From Phycisphaeraceae bacterium (GTDB taxonomy: Bacteria > Planctomycetota > Phycisphaerae > Phycisphaerales > Phycisphaeraceae): 64,000 nt of DNA. The notes under the pieces are model-generated. The model worked only from the letters and a program-made list of their open reading frames with translations, did not search any database and was not told where the DNA came from. The stretch covers positions 421,675 to 485,674 of the forward strand of contig JAJDCY010000010.1 in assembly GCA_029260595.1 (NCBI GenBank), read 5' to 3'. A program made the translations under genes and the position numbers. Below are positions 32,280-42,501 of the stretch, piece by piece (the stretch's first letter is position 1; every line of letters begins with the position of its first letter).

Positions 32280-34958
32280 TCAGCGCCGAGAGCAGCGCCG
32301 AGACGCGCGTGGCCTGATCGCGGCGAGCCCAAGAGCGAGCAGCGAGAGGGTCGCCGGTTCGGGGATCGGGGTCTGGGCCTCGCGGAGGGTCAGCCGGACG
32401 GAATCGATCAAGACGCCGTCCAGCTCGTAGAAATCGGTGAGGTAGTCGAGGTCCCACTCCACGGTGCTGCCCAGGTCCGGGAGGTTGAGGTTGTCGAACT
32501 CGCCGGTCACATTGATCGCCTCGACCAGGAAGAACTCGTCGCCGATCTCGGGCACGAAGCCGTCGAACAGGGAGACCTCGAGCGTGCCGGCGAGGATGAC
32601 ATCACCGAAGCGGACATCCAGCCAATCGTATTGCGGGGTTTCGCCCGGCTCGCCGACGCTGTCGTTGGTTCCGGCCAGGCCAAGCCTGATGACGGCTGTG
32701 TCCTCGACGGTGAGGTTGTAGCTGAAGAAGGTGCGGTCGAACGGGCTGCCGTCGATGCGTGAGAAGGTTCCGGCGATGGTGTGCAGCCCGAATCCGTTGA
32801 AGTGGCCGCTGGCGTTGAGCTCGCCTTCGAATCGGGCCTCGCTGCCGGGGCTGACGAAGAAGGTAGCCCCGGCGTAGTGGCTGACGTTAGCCGTGAAGAC
32901 GGCTTTGGATCCTTCGATCATTTCGATCGTTGAGCCGCTGAAGTTGTGGACCTGTACATCATGGCTAAGTGAATCATTAAGTGGGTCTGATGGTGTGCTA
33001 GAGATCGTGCCTGCCAAGCCCCCGCCATGGAATCGGATTAGGCCGTTGAAGGCGTCATTTTCCGAGTCATTGGAGTTAACTAACTCTGTGAACAGGCTGA
33101 GCGTGCCGTTGGTATGAAACTCAATTTCCCCACGATTGAAGACCGTGTCGGCATCGACAGTGCCTCCGCTATTGATGAATAGCCCGCCGTGATTATCGAG
33201 GTGGTCTGCGACAACGAGCGATCCCCCGGTGTTCGCCGCGATGCCGGATGGGATGTATCGGTTGGGGAAGTCGGGATCCCCTGGGTCGGTGACGGGCTCG
33301 ACGGTGTAGCCGATGTAGACATCGTCACCGACCGAAACGAGCGAGTCGGTCTGAATGCTGACAAAGCCCTGTCCGCCCTGGCCGCCGAGCAGCGGGGAGG
33401 CGGGGTTAAAGCTACCGGATACCCGCAGGTCTCCCGATAGCGCCAGGACGCTCCCATCCTGGGTGTAGACCGTGCCGGACGACTCGGCGGTCGTGGTGAC
33501 CACGTCCAGATCGCTGCCGGTCACGACTGAGGTGCCGTTATTGGGCCCGCCACGAATCGTTAGCGTGGCGTTGCTTTGGTCACCGACGATGATCCCGCTG
33601 TCGAAGCTATCGACATTAGACGCACCGTCCGAGAAGATCATGTGCGCGGTCAGGTCGTCGCTGATTGAATCGATCCTCAACTGGTCGTCCGACCCCTTGT
33701 ACGTCCCCTGCATGATGTCGATGGTGCCGTGGTACAAGCGAAATCTCCCCGGGTCATCGAAGCCGGCAGCAGGCCTGGCCGAGAAGTCGAGGTTGTGAGT
33801 TTCAACGAACCCGCCTTCGATATGCAGTGCGCCGTGGTCGACAATCGAGATGCGGTCGCCGACATAGGCCGAGCCGCCGGTTTGGACCTCGAGCAGCCGA
33901 CCCGGGTCGTCGAATATGCTGTCGGGCGGTCCGTCGCCCGTGATCAAGGTATCGCCGCCTACGGCGAGGTGGCCGTTAGCTTGGACAGACACCAAGGCGG
34001 TTCCCGTAAACCCACCCACCCAGAGTGTCTCCTGCACGTCCCACCGCGACGTACCTAAGAACTCCCCCGCATCGATATACACCTCCCCGAAGCCTTCCTC
34101 GAACCCGCCCTGATCATCGATCCCGCCGCCCACCATCGCCTGCCGTGTCAACACATAGCCACCGTCATGGATATCGAGCAAGCCGAACCCGGAATACCCG
34201 ATACCCATATGTCCGGATCCCGGTACCCCCGGAGAAGTCGGCGTCGCCTGGCGCTCAACGTTGATCCACTGTGTCCCGAAATCTACAACCACGGTGCCTG
34301 ACGAGCGTGGGTCCAGACCGAGGTAGCCGTTGTCGGTTTCCATCAACCCGGTGTCCGTGGGCGAATCGCCCGGGTACAGCGTCAGCCGTGCGGAGATCTC
34401 AGACGTGGTGCCTACAGACAACTCGCCGGGCTCCTGGAATTCGTCGTCTCCAATCCCATTCACATCAAACTTGCGGTCGGCGAAGTTGAATATCCAGTCG
34501 CCCGAGCCCACGTCGACATTGCCTACGAACACCGGCGAGGTATCCGCGCCGTCAGCCATGTTGATCGTGGTCGGCGTGCCGCAGGCAAGCCCACCAATCG
34601 TGCCCGGCTCGCACAGACCGTCAAAGTAGATCGTGTCAATCTGGCTCGGCATCAGGCCCGGCGGCTGAGGGTCTGTCCCGATGGGGAAGGGCAGGTAGTT
34701 GTGGCTGATCCAGTTCGACGCGGGATCGACGACGTCGTTATTGAAGTACGACCCACTGCTCGGTTTGTTCCACTCGATGAAGTCCGGCTGTCCGGGCGGA
34801 ACCTGAGCGTCTGCGGGGGTACCCAACAAGCCCACGACAGTAGACGCGATGACGGCACACAGAACTCGGCGCGCCCCGCGCGATGTGCGGCCAGTGGTCC
34901 TTATCGGTGTCGTAACAGAAGCCCACTGTCGGTTGTTTTGGTATTGCCGGGCTATCAC
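32280..34958 (-). CDS. Large secreted beta-helix protein with PEP-CTERM tail
   Basis: This 892-residue protein starts at GTG 34958, four bases after GAGGGAGG; the upstream ATG in frame would add residues lying before this ribosome binding site. A basic N-terminus is followed by the export signal RRVLCAVIASTVVGLLGTPADAQ. The body consists of glycine-rich strands in short rungs (VEVQTGGSAYVGDRISIVDHGALHIEGG), as in autotransporter-like passenger proteins. The end is PEPATLSLLALGLAAIRPRA plus basic residues, a PEP-CTERM sorting signal. It has no catalytic motif; an adhesive or matrix role is likely. A strong promoter lies at 35132-35104. It neighbours the polysaccharide operon on the same strand. 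Confidence 0.82.
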   Translation of the reverse strand: MIARQYQNNRQWASVTTPIRTTGRTSRGARRVLCAVIASTVVGLLGTPADAQVPPGQPDFIEWNKPSSGSYFNNDVVDPASNWISHNYLPFPIGTDPQPPGLMPSQIDTIYFDGLCEPGTIGGLACGTPTTINMADGADTSPVFVGNVDVGSGDWIFNFADRKFDVNGIGDDEFQEPGELSVGTTSEISARLTLYPGDSPTDTGLMETDNGYLGLDPRSSGTVVVDFGTQWINVERQATPTSPGVPGSGHMGIGYSGFGLLDIHDGGYVLTRQAMVGGGIDDQGGFEEGFGEVYIDAGEFLGTSRWDVQETLWVGGFTGTALVSVQANGHLAVGGDTLITGDGPPDSIFDDPGRLLEVQTGGSAYVGDRISIVDHGALHIEGGFVETHNLDFSARPAAGFDDPGRFRLYHGTIDIMQGTYKGSDDQLRIDSISDDLTAHMIFSDGASNVDSFDSGIIVGDQSNATLTIRGGPNNGTSVVTGSDLDVVTTTAESSGTVYTQDGSVLALSGDLRVSGSFNPASPLLGGQGGQGFVSIQTDSLVSVGDDVYIGYTVEPVTDPGDPDFPNRYIPSGIAANTGGSLVVADHLDNHGGLFINSGGTVDADTVFNRGEIEFHTNGTLSLFTELVNSNDSENDAFNGLIRFHGGGLAGTISSTPSDPLNDSLSHDVQVHNFSGSTIEMIEGSKAVFTANVSHYAGATFFVSPGSEARFEGELNASGHFNGFGLHTIAGTFSRIDGSPFDRTFFSYNLTVEDTAVIRLGLAGTNDSVGEPGETPQYDWLDVRFGDVILAGTLEVSLFDGFVPEIGDEFFLVEAINVTGEFDNLNLPDLGSTVEWDLDYLTDFYELDGVLIDSVRLTLREAQTPIPEPATLSLLALGLAAIRPRASRRCSRR

Positions 34959-35103
34959 GGTGCCTCCCTCGCGATCAGATGTTTGCCGTTTCCGCGGCCG
35001 GCCGGAAGTGTCGATGACGCGCGGACGCAGCCATTGGAAACGGGATCCCAACGCATAGCCGAGCCCGGAAGTAATGTGAAACAGTCATTCCCTCAGAATA
35101 AGT

Positions 35104-35132
35104 ATTTTAGCCTAAGGCGCGATTTCATGCAA
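35104..35132 (-). promoter_or_regulatory. Promoter of the large PEP-CTERM protein
   Basis: On the - strand TTGCAT (35132-35127) and TAAAAT (35109-35104) have a 17-base spacer. The leader to the GTG start is about 140 bases. Confidence 0.6.
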
Positions 35133-35418
35133 GCGCTTTCTGGGCGAATGAAGGAAGAAATCTCCTATCGCAACCGCTTGGGTTCAGGCGAATTTATCCC
35201 CTTATACCGCTAAGTAGCTGTTGACGAGGACCGGTGGCCCACTTGGACTTGGGCGTTGATGCGGTGTCGGGCCGGCGTGAAAATGGCAAGTGTGCATCAA
35301 CGATGGCGCCACGGGAGATAGGATATGCGGGTGTCTGTCGGCGCGGCCGGCTGGAGGGCGGTTCGGGGGTTAGGATTGTCCTTGCCGGGCGAGGGGGAGT
35401 ATGTAGACGAGTTCTATT
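35133..35418 (+). other. Divergent gap before trmD
   Basis: These 286 bases contain no supported gene. A TTGACG at 35221 lacks a matching -10 at the right distance, so the trmD promoter is not located. No long repeat or hairpin was seen. Confidence 0.4.
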
Positions 35419-36135
35419 ATGCGATTCGACGTTTTGACATTGTTCCCTGAGATGTTCGAGGGTGTGTTGGCTGCCAGCATCCTGGGGCGGGCGGCAACCC
35501 ACCCGGCCGACTCGGCCCCTGATTCCGCTCCGCGGCTCAGTTATCACCTGACGAATATCCGGGACTTCACCGTCGACAAACACCAGAAAGTCGATCAGCG
35601 TCCCTTTGGGGGGGGGCCGGGGATGGTGCTGCAGTGTCAGCCGGTGTGGGATGCGGTCCAATCGGTCGAACCGCTTGACGCGAGGCCGGCGACGCGCATC
35701 GTCATGACCCCACAGGGGCGGCGTCTTGATCAATCGATGGTTGAAGAGCTCGCCCAACTGCCGCGGTTACTGATTATTGCCGGTCGGTATGAAGGGATCG
35801 ATGAGCGTGTTGTCGAGCGGCTGGCTCCGATCCGTGAGATCAGCATTGGCGACTATGTGCTTACCGGCGGCGAGCTGGCTGCGATGGTGTTGATTGATGC
35901 GGTTACCCGTCTGATTCCCGGTGTGCTTGGTGATGATGAGTCGGCCGGCGCGGACAGTTTTGCCAGCGAGATCGGCGGTGTGCTAGACCACCCACACTAC
36001 ACACGGCCGCGTGTCTGGGAGGGTATGGCGGTGCCTGAGGTGCTTATCAGCGGTGATCACGCGGCGATTGAGGCCTGGCGGCGTCAGCAGGCCATGGCCC
36101 GGACGCGCGATCGCCGGCCGGATCTGCTTAGCTAA
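35419..36135 (+). CDS. trmD: tRNA (guanine-37 N1)-methyltransferase
   Basis: This 238-residue TrmD methylates G37 next to the anticodon of tRNAs reading CNN codons, preventing +1 frameshifts. The sequence begins MRFDVLTLFPEMFEGVL. It contains the trefoil-knot AdoMet site (LLIIAGRYEGIDERV, ISIGDYVLTGGELAAMVLIDA) and the catalytic Asp region near DDESAGADSF. In many bacteria the order is rpsP-rimM-trmD-rplS; here only trmD and rplS remain together, 227 bases apart with a promoter between. The ribosome binding site is weak. Confidence 0.95.
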   Translation: MRFDVLTLFPEMFEGVLAASILGRAATHPADSAPDSAPRLSYHLTNIRDFTVDKHQKVDQRPFGGGPGMVLQCQPVWDAVQSVEPLDARPATRIVMTPQGRRLDQSMVEELAQLPRLLIIAGRYEGIDERVVERLAPIREISIGDYVLTGGELAAMVLIDAVTRLIPGVLGDDESAGADSFASEIGGVLDHPHYTRPRVWEGMAVPEVLISGDHAAIEAWRRQQAMARTRDRRPDLLS

Positions 36136-36218
36136 CCCGCGCAGCCGGCCCGGTTTGAAGGGGATGGGCGCGATCGCCGATACCCCTGGATGAGGCCGCA
36201 GGCCTGTCCGGTGATCGG

Positions 36219-36247
36219 TTGCTTCGCCCGAACACAGCCTTTAAGAT
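36219..36247 (+). promoter_or_regulatory. Promoter of rplS
   Basis: TTGCTT (36219-36224) and TAAGAT (36242-36247) are separated by 17 bases. The predicted leader of about 110 bases is G/T rich and repeats GGGTG-type words, so some folding is possible, but no defined leader element was found. Confidence 0.5.
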
Positions 36248-36362
36248 ACGTGGCTTGCCTTTTGATCCTTAGGGATTTGTGCGTTAGGGATGACGGGTGC
36301 CCGTGGCTGGTGTATCGGGTGGCTCGGGTGCCAGTTTCGGGTGTTAGCTAAAGGAACGAATC

Positions 36363-36809
36363 ATGAGTACCTCACTCATTCAAGCCGTCGAACAGGCTCA
36401 GCTCAAAACCGATATGCCGAACCTCCATGTCGGCGACACGGTTGATGTGCACGTGCGGATTGTGGAAGGGGCTAAGGAGCGCATCCAGGTGTTCAACGGC
36501 GTGATCATCGGCCGCAAGGGGTCGGGTATCGCTCAGACCATCACCGTCCGGCGGATCGTTGCCAACGAGGGTGTCGAGCGCGTCTTCCCGCTGCACAGCC
36601 CGCGGATTGCCGAGATCCATGTCAAGCGTCACGGGCATGTGCGCCGGGCGAAGCTGTACTACCTGCGTGAGCGTGTCGGTAAGAAGCGTCGCCTGCGCGA
36701 TCGCCGCCGCGGGTTGGGGCACCTGGTACAGGCCGCACCGACCACACCGTCAGCCGAGCCGAAAGCGCCCGACGCGGCGCCCGAGGGCGAGCCGGTGCTG
36801 GCTTCCTGA
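36363..36809 (+). CDS. rplS: 50S ribosomal protein L19
   Basis: This is a 148-residue L19 at the 30S-50S interface. The core (about 15-120) carries [51 protein letters not shown] and the basic [19 protein letters not shown]. An Ala/Pro/Glu-rich tail of about 28 residues extends the usual length of roughly 115-120. AAAGGA stands before the ATG. It has its own promoter upstream and is followed by lysS, about 200 bases later. Confidence 0.96.
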   Translation: MSTSLIQAVEQAQLKTDMPNLHVGDTVDVHVRIVEGAKERIQVFNGVIIGRKGSGIAQTITVRRIVANEGVERVFPLHSPRIAEIHVKRHGHVRRAKLYYLRERVGKKRRLRDRRRGLGHLVQAAPTTPSAEPKAPDAAPEGEPVLAS

Positions 36810-37015
36810 AGCGCTGCCATCTTTTAGCCACCATGATGAGCCACGACTGTGAGGCAGGGGATTCTGCCCGCCAGCCGATCGATATCGCGCTGGCCCGTTC
36901 GCACAGCCTGATCCGACTCGCACCTCATTCGCACCTCGCCTACTCCCGACGCAGTTGGCCGATGCTCGTGTCGCGTGTTGGCCCCGATCCATCGCCCCGA
37001 TAGGATGCAGCGCCC

Positions 37016-38689
37016 ATGAGCGGCACCCAGGAAACCAGCCCGTCGAGCGACTCCGCAGCCAGCCGCGAATCCGCTAATCCCGGCCGAGCCAAACACTCGC
37101 CCGCCCAGGCGCCGGACAGCTCGGCCCGGACCGGGGGTGACCTTATTGCCGACCGCCGCGCCAAGCTCGCCAAGCTCCGCGACGATCTGGGCATCGACCC
37201 GTTCGGCCGGCGCATCGATGGGCTGGTCACTCTTGCCGACGCCCGTGCTCTGCACAACGTTGCCGCCGATGACGCGGTCAAAGCCGATCCGGACACCGAC
37301 ACACGGGCGACGGCGCACGTCGCGGGTCGCATCGTTCTGCACCGCGACATCGGCAAGCTGGTGTTCATCACCGTGCGCGACGCGACCGGCGACCTGCAGA
37401 TCGGCGTGAGTAAGAAGACCGTCTGTGAGGCCTCGTTCAAACAAGCCAAGATCGCTGACCTGGGCGACATCATCGTTACGGCCGGGCGCGTAGGGACGAC
37501 CAAGACCGGTGAGATCACCATCTGGGCCGACCGACTGAGCATCGCCTGTAAGAGCCTGGCTCCGCCGCCCGAAAAGTGGCACGGCTTGCAGGACCAGGGA
37601 TTGCGGTACCGCAAGCGGTACGTTGACCTCTACACCAACCCCGACGCGATGCGCACGTTTCAGATGCGCAGCCGCCTGGTCAAGCGGGTCCGCGACTTCC
37701 TCGAAGGCCCGCCGCCTGATCTGGAGCCTGGGTACGTCGAGGTCGAGACGCCGATGATGCAGACGATCGCCGGGGGTGCGGCGGCGCGCCCGTTTGTTAC
37801 TGAGCACAACGCCTTGGGTCTGTCGCTGTTCCTTCGCGTTGCGCCGGAGCTGTATCTGAAGCGATTGCTCGTTGGCGGTATGCCGCGCGTGTTCGAGATC
37901 AACCGGAATTTCCGCAACGAGGGGATCGATCACAGCCACAACCCCGAGTTCACGATGCTCGAGCTGTATCAGGCGTTTGGGGATTACCGGTCGATGATGG
38001 ACCTGACCGAGCAGTTGATCCACACGGTTGCGGTTGAGGTCGGTGGTGCTGCGACGCTGCCGTTTCGCGAGCAGCAGATCGACTACAGCCTGCCGTTTCG
38101 TCGCGCCGGCTACCACGCGCTGTTCGAGGAGCACAATGGGTTCGACCCAGCCGATCATGCCAAACTCACGGGCCGCGCCGGCGAACTCGATATCGCGCAC
38201 GCGGGCAAGGACCACGACGTCCTGCTGAATGAGGTCTGGGAGGCGACGGTCGAGCAGCACCTCACGCAGCCGACGTTTGTGATCGACTACCCCGCGAGCC
38301 TCTGCCCGCTGACCAAACGCAAAGCCGACACGCCGGAGATCGCCGAGCGTTTCGAGTTGTTTATCGCCGGGATGGAGCTGGCGAACGCCTATACCGAGTT
38401 GAACGACCCGGACACTCAGGAGGCGAACTTTCGCCAGCAGGTCGCCGGGCTCGACGCCGACGAGCAAACGTTCCGCACGATGGACGATGACTTCCTCGAA
38501 GCGTTGCGCGTCGGCATGCCGCCCGCCGGCGGGCTCGGTCTGGGCGTCGACCGGCTGGTGATGCTGATTACCGGTTCGCACAGCATCCGTGACGTGATCC
38601 TTTTCCCGCTGATGCGCCCGCAGGGCACAGCCGACACGGGTGTCGCCGGCGACTCACCGGATGTTGCCGGCCGCGATGCCGACGGCTAA
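37016..38689 (+). CDS. lysS: Lysyl-tRNA synthetase, class II
   Basis: This 557-residue LysRS has a Ser/Pro-rich N-terminal extension of about 40 residues with no counterpart in the family. An OB-fold anticodon domain follows (about 90-200: [21 protein letters not shown]). The class II catalytic domain has motif 1 ([10 protein letters not shown]), motif 2 ([20 protein letters not shown]) and motif 3 ([15 protein letters not shown]). PYK-like lysine recognition segments such as [11 protein letters not shown] are intact. It charges tRNA-Lys in the cytoplasm. The stop is three bases before the ABC permease start, so lysS and the LolC/LolD-like pair form one operon. Confidence 0.95.
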   Translation: MSGTQETSPSSDSAASRESANPGRAKHSPAQAPDSSARTGGDLIADRRAKLAKLRDDLGIDPFGRRIDGLVTLADARALHNVAADDAVKADPDTDTRATAHVAGRIVLHRDIGKLVFITVRDATGDLQIGVSKKTVCEASFKQAKIADLGDIIVTAGRVGTTKTGEITIWADRLSIACKSLAPPPEKWHGLQDQGLRYRKRYVDLYTNPDAMRTFQMRSRLVKRVRDFLEGPPPDLEPGYVEVETPMMQTIAGGAAARPFVTEHNALGLSLFLRVAPELYLKRLLVGGMPRVFEINRNFRNEGIDHSHNPEFTMLELYQAFGDYRSMMDLTEQLIHTVAVEVGGAATLPFREQQIDYSLPFRRAGYHALFEEHNGFDPADHAKLTGRAGELDIAHAGKDHDVLLNEVWEATVEQHLTQPTFVIDYPASLCPLTKRKADTPEIAERFELFIAGMELANAYTELNDPDTQEANFRQQVAGLDADEQTFRTMDDDFLEALRVGMPPAGGLGLGVDRLVMLITGSHSIRDVILFPLMRPQGTADTGVAGDSPDVAGRDADG

Positions 38690-38692
38690 CGC

Positions 38693-40117
38693 ATGTACAA
38701 GCTCCTGCTGATCCAGAAGTACCTCCGGCGCAAGCTCGCGCCGATGTTCGCGGCGCTCGCGGTCACGCTCTGCACGGCGATGGTAATCATCGTGATCAGC
38801 GTGATGGGCGGATTTTTGGACATGATGCGCGGCTCGGCGAAATCCATCACCGGTGATGTCACCATCTTTGCTTCTTTCACCGGATTTCCTCACTACGAAT
38901 CACTCATAGACGACCTCGACGCACTACCCGAAGTCCAAGCCGCCACCGCCTTCATTGCCGCGCCCGGGATGATCAAGTACGGCCGCGACCAGGTCTATGT
39001 GGTCCGCGAAGTACTGGGCATCGACCCCGTCGGCCTTGATGCCGTCACCCGATACAGCGACGCCTTCTATTGGACACAACAACATTTAAACCCGGACGGC
39101 GATATACCAGCCGAGCTAGTTCCAGACCCAGAAGAACTCGCGATGCATTTCAACCCACCAGCGCACTGGACCCAGGGTAATTCACACATCCGTGGGATTG
39201 TTCCAGGCATAAAGGTTTACCCGTGGAATATCCCTGATGATTCCGGCCAATACCACTTGCATGGAAGCCAATTAGGTCGCACCGTGACACTGACCATGCC
39301 GCGGATTACTACCACAGGTGGTGTACTTGAACCTGCCGTTCGTGACTTCATCATTGTTAATGAATTCAAGAGTGGCCTTCACGACGTCGACGCCAGCCGC
39401 TCCTACGTCCCATTCAAGTTGCTGCAAGAGATGCTCAATATGGATGCCGCAGAGGAGGCCGACCCCGAAACCGGCGAACCCACCGGCCGCACCATCCCCG
39501 CCCGCGCCACCGGGGTCGTTATCCGCGGCGCCCCAGGTGTCCCGCTCGATTCGCTTAATGAAGCCGTCACCGCCGCTCGCGACAACCTTCAACACCAGCA
39601 CCCCGACATGCCGCCGACCAACGTCATGACTTGGGAAGACATACACGCCCCGCTACTCAACGCCGTCCAAAACGAAAAAGGCCTGATTACGTTCCTATTC
39701 GTTTTTATCAGTCTCGTTGCCGTGGTGATGGTTGCGACGACGTTCTCGATGATCGTGTTCGAGAAGACGCGCGATATCGGCGTGTTGCGGTCGATTGGCG
39801 CGTCGCGTTGGGGCGTGGCCAATATCTTTGTCGGCTACGGCTTGGTGATCGGCATCATTGGCGCCGCCGCCGGGCTCACACTCGCCGTCGGGATTGTCTA
39901 CAACCTCAACGAGTTGCAAGACCTGCTCGATGCCTGGTTCGGCTGGCGGATGTGGAACCCGCAGACGTACTACTTTGATCAGATCCCCGAGCGTGTCGAC
40001 CCGCTCGAAGCCGGGTTGATTGCGCTTGGTGCGGTCTTGTCCAGCGTGATGGGTGGGCTGATCCCGGCACTGCTCGCGGCCCGCCTGGACCCGGTCGAGT
40101 CGCTGCGGTACGAGTAA
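38693..40117 (+). CDS. ABC transporter permease, LolC/LolE (FtsX) family
   Basis: This 474-residue permease has helix 1 at about 20-42 and a large periplasmic MacB-like domain (about 45-325). Three C-terminal helices have the FtsX-family signature (EKTRDIGVLRSIGASRWGV, GYGLVIGIIGAAAGLTLAV) and the end ALLAARLDPVESLRYE. Members work with a LolD-type ATPase, encoded 16 bases downstream, to release lipoproteins from the inner membrane or in other mechanotransmission tasks. It is longer than LolC (about 400) because of acidic inserts in the periplasmic part (DAAEEADPETGEPTG). A single permease suggests a homodimer, as in LolF-type systems. The start is three bases after lysS. Confidence 0.88.
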   Translation: MYKLLLIQKYLRRKLAPMFAALAVTLCTAMVIIVISVMGGFLDMMRGSAKSITGDVTIFASFTGFPHYESLIDDLDALPEVQAATAFIAAPGMIKYGRDQVYVVREVLGIDPVGLDAVTRYSDAFYWTQQHLNPDGDIPAELVPDPEELAMHFNPPAHWTQGNSHIRGIVPGIKVYPWNIPDDSGQYHLHGSQLGRTVTLTMPRITTTGGVLEPAVRDFIIVNEFKSGLHDVDASRSYVPFKLLQEMLNMDAAEEADPETGEPTGRTIPARATGVVIRGAPGVPLDSLNEAVTAARDNLQHQHPDMPPTNVMTWEDIHAPLLNAVQNEKGLITFLFVFISLVAVVMVATTFSMIVFEKTRDIGVLRSIGASRWGVANIFVGYGLVIGIIGAAAGLTLAVGIVYNLNELQDLLDAWFGWRMWNPQTYYFDQIPERVDPLEAGLIALGAVLSSVMGGLIPALLAARLDPVESLRYE

Positions 40118-40133
40118 TTATTTGACGATCCTC

Positions 40134-40841
40134 ATGCCTGAAACCGTGAATCAAACCTCGTTGCTCGCCGCCAAGTCGCTGCACAAGAGCTACCGCATGG
40201 GTGGGCAGCCGCTCGAGGTTTTGCGGGGCGTTGACATCCAGGTTGAAGCGGGCGAGTGGGTCGCGGTGCTCGGTGCATCCGGTTCCGGCAAGAGCACGCT
40301 GCTTCACCTGCTCGGCGGTCTGGATCGGCCAACCGAGGGCAGCGTCTCGTTTGAGGGGCGCGACGTCTTCGCGATGGGTGGCAAAGCAGTCGATCGTTAC
40401 CGCAACCGAAAAGTTGGGTTTGTGTTCCAGTCGTACCACCTGTTGCCCGAACTGAGCGCGCTTGAAAATATTGCGATCGCGGCGATGGTGGGGCAGTCTG
40501 TGCTTGGCTGGATCGGCGCGCGATCCGAGTGTCGCCGGCGCGCGGCGGAATTGCTCGACCGACTCGGGCTTGCCGCCCGTGCCAAGCACCGCCCGGCGAA
40601 GCTGTCCGGTGGCGAGCGTCAACGAGTCGCGATCGGTCGAGCCCTGATCAATCAGCCTGCCGTATTGCTGGCGGATGAGCCGACCGGGAACCTCGACGCG
40701 AAGACCGGCGAGCAGATCCTCGACATCCTGCGAGGACTTCACCGCGATGGGCAGTCGATCGTGATGGTGACGCACGACAGCAAGGTCGCCGCCGCTGCCG
40801 ACCGGCGCCTCACGCTGGATGGGGGGCGGACCCGCGGTTGA
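40134..40841 (+). CDS. ABC transporter ATP-binding protein, LolD-like
   Basis: This 235-residue ATPase has Walker A GASGSGKST, the family-typical FVFQSYHLLPELSALENI Q-loop, signature LSGGERQRVAIGRAL, Walker B VLLADEPTGNLD and H-loop VTHDS. It belongs to the MacB/LolD/FtsE branch, which pairs with FtsX-type permeases such as the one just upstream. Together they would extract lipoproteins destined for the outer membrane. A TTG at 40122 is an alternative start; neither has a clear ribosome binding site, consistent with translation coupled to the permease. This is the last gene of the lysS operon. Confidence 0.9.
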   Translation: MPETVNQTSLLAAKSLHKSYRMGGQPLEVLRGVDIQVEAGEWVAVLGASGSGKSTLLHLLGGLDRPTEGSVSFEGRDVFAMGGKAVDRYRNRKVGFVFQSYHLLPELSALENIAIAAMVGQSVLGWIGARSECRRRAAELLDRLGLAARAKHRPAKLSGGERQRVAIGRALINQPAVLLADEPTGNLDAKTGEQILDILRGLHRDGQSIVMVTHDSKVAAAADRRLTLDGGRTRG

Positions 40842-40941
40842 ATCACTTTCAACTGGTTTGGCCACCTGCCCGATAGAGTGGTAGGCTCCGGCTCGCAACA
40901 GCGACGGAATAACACCCTCTTAAGTAACGGAGTGACCGGCC

Positions 40942-42501
40942 ATGGCAAGGAAGACCGCGGCAAAAAAGACCCGAGCAAAGAAGACAACGGCGAAGAAGGG
41001 CTCTGCTTCGGCCGACGTCGGCCTGATCGGCCTGGCTGTGATGGGTCAGAACCTCGCGCTGAACATGGCCGACCATGGTTTTCGTACAGCCGTCTACAAC
41101 CGCACGGCCAAAGTTACCGATCAGTTCGTGGCCGAGAACCCGGACACACCCGGTGGGCTCGTAGGCTGCAAGACGGTCAAGCGATTCGTCTCGGTGATCC
41201 GCCGCCCGCGCCGGATTGTGTTGCTGGTCAAAGCCGGTCCCGCTGTTGATGCGGTGGTCGCCGGGCTGCTGCCGCACCTCGATCGCGGGGATGTGATTGT
41301 CGACGGCGGCAACTCGCTGTGGACCGACACGATCCGCCGTGAGAAGGAGCTTGCGGCCAAGGGGCTTTGCTTCTTCGGGTCCGGTGTTTCGGGCGGTGAA
41401 GAGGGCGCACGTTTCGGCCCGTCGCTGATGCCGGGCGGATCGAAAAAAGCCTGGGAACAACTCAAACCCATCTGGACCGCGATCGCCGCCAAAGTTGACC
41501 GTAAGACCGGCCGCCCGCTCGAAGGTGCTGCGCCCGGCAAGCCGATTAAGGGCGGTGTGCCGTGCACCGCGTACGTCGGTGAGGACGGCGCCGGGCATTA
41601 CGTCAAGATGGTGCATAACGGGATCGAGTACGCCGACATGCAACTGATTGGCGAGGCGTACTACTTGATGCGAGAACTGCTCGGGATGAAGCCCGATGAA
41701 GCCGGGCGCGTGTTTGAGCAGTGGAACCGCGGAGATCTCGACTCATTCCTGATCCAGATTACGGCCGATGTTCTCGGGCAGAGAGACCCCGCTAACCGTC
41801 GGCGGTTCCTGGTCGATTCGATTCTCGACACGGCTGGTCAGAAGGGCACTGGTAAGTGGACGGGTGTGAACGCGCTGGATATGGGCGTGCCGGCCGCGAC
41901 GATCGCGGAGGCTGTATTCGCCCGCTGCATGAGTGCGATCAAGGATCAGCGCGTCGCCGCGAGCAAGATCCTCAAGGGGCCGCGCTATCGCTACAAGGGT
42001 TCCAAAGCCGCGCTGATTCGCGCGATCCACGATGCGTTGTACTGCTCGAAGGTCTGCAGCTACGCGCAGGGTTTCGCCCTGATGGCTGAGGCGCAGCAGC
42101 AGTACGGGTGGAAGCTGAATTTCGGGCAGATCGCGAAGCTGTGGCGCGGCGGGTGCATCATCCGCGCCGCGTTCCTGCAGAAGATCACCGATGCGTTCAC
42201 AACGGACCGTCGTCTGGCGAACCTGCTGCTCGATCCGTACTTCCGACGGCAGGTTGGCCGCATGCAGGCGAATTGGCGGAAAGTCGTCGCGCTGTCCGCC
42301 GAGGCCGGGGTCGCCTGCCCCGCGTTCATGTCGGCGCTGTCCTACTACGACAGCTACCGATCGGCCGGGCTACCGGCGAATCTGTTGCAGGGCCAGCGCG
42401 ACTACTTTGGTGCGCACACCTACCAGCGGGTCGACTCGCCGCGCGGGCACCGCTTCCATGTGGATTGGCCGGACCCGAAGCGCCCGCAACTGCGCGTTTA
42501 A
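40942..42501 (+). CDS. gnd: 6-phosphogluconate dehydrogenase, decarboxylating
   Basis: This 519-residue enzyme of the oxidative pentose phosphate pathway converts 6-phosphogluconate to ribulose 5-phosphate plus CO2 and NAD(P)H. The NADP-binding motif [18 protein letters not shown], the substrate site [20 protein letters not shown] with catalytic Lys in [11 protein letters not shown], and the C-terminal arm are complete. It differs from the usual length of about 470 by a basic N-terminal tail, [20 protein letters not shown], with nine Lys/Arg in 20 residues, reminiscent of histone tails. GGAG precedes the ATG. Its stop overlaps the convergent nadE stop by four bases (TTAA). Confidence 0.95.
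   Translation: MARKTAAKKTRAKKTTAKKGSASADVGLIGLAVMGQNLALNMADHGFRTAVYNRTAKVTDQFVAENPDTPGGLVGCKTVKRFVSVIRRPRRIVLLVKAGPAVDAVVAGLLPHLDRGDVIVDGGNSLWTDTIRREKELAAKGLCFFGSGVSGGEEGARFGPSLMPGGSKKAWEQLKPIWTAIAAKVDRKTGRPLEGAAPGKPIKGGVPCTAYVGEDGAGHYVKMVHNGIEYADMQLIGEAYYLMRELLGMKPDEAGRVFEQWNRGDLDSFLIQITADVLGQRDPANRRRFLVDSILDTAGQKGTGKWTGVNALDMGVPAATIAEAVFARCMSAIKDQRVAASKILKGPRYRYKGSKAALIRAIHDALYCSKVCSYAQGFALMAEAQQQYGWKLNFGQIAKLWRGGCIIRAAFLQKITDAFTTDRRLANLLLDPYFRRQVGRMQANWRKVVALSAEAGVACPAFMSALSYYDSYRSAGLPANLLQGQRDYFGAHTYQRVDSPRGHRFHVDWPDPKRPQLRV

Noticed and set aside
36824..38581. 585-codon open frame on the - strand
   Set aside because: It is entirely antisense to lysS, which has complete class II synthetase motifs; GC-rich codon bias opens the opposite frame.
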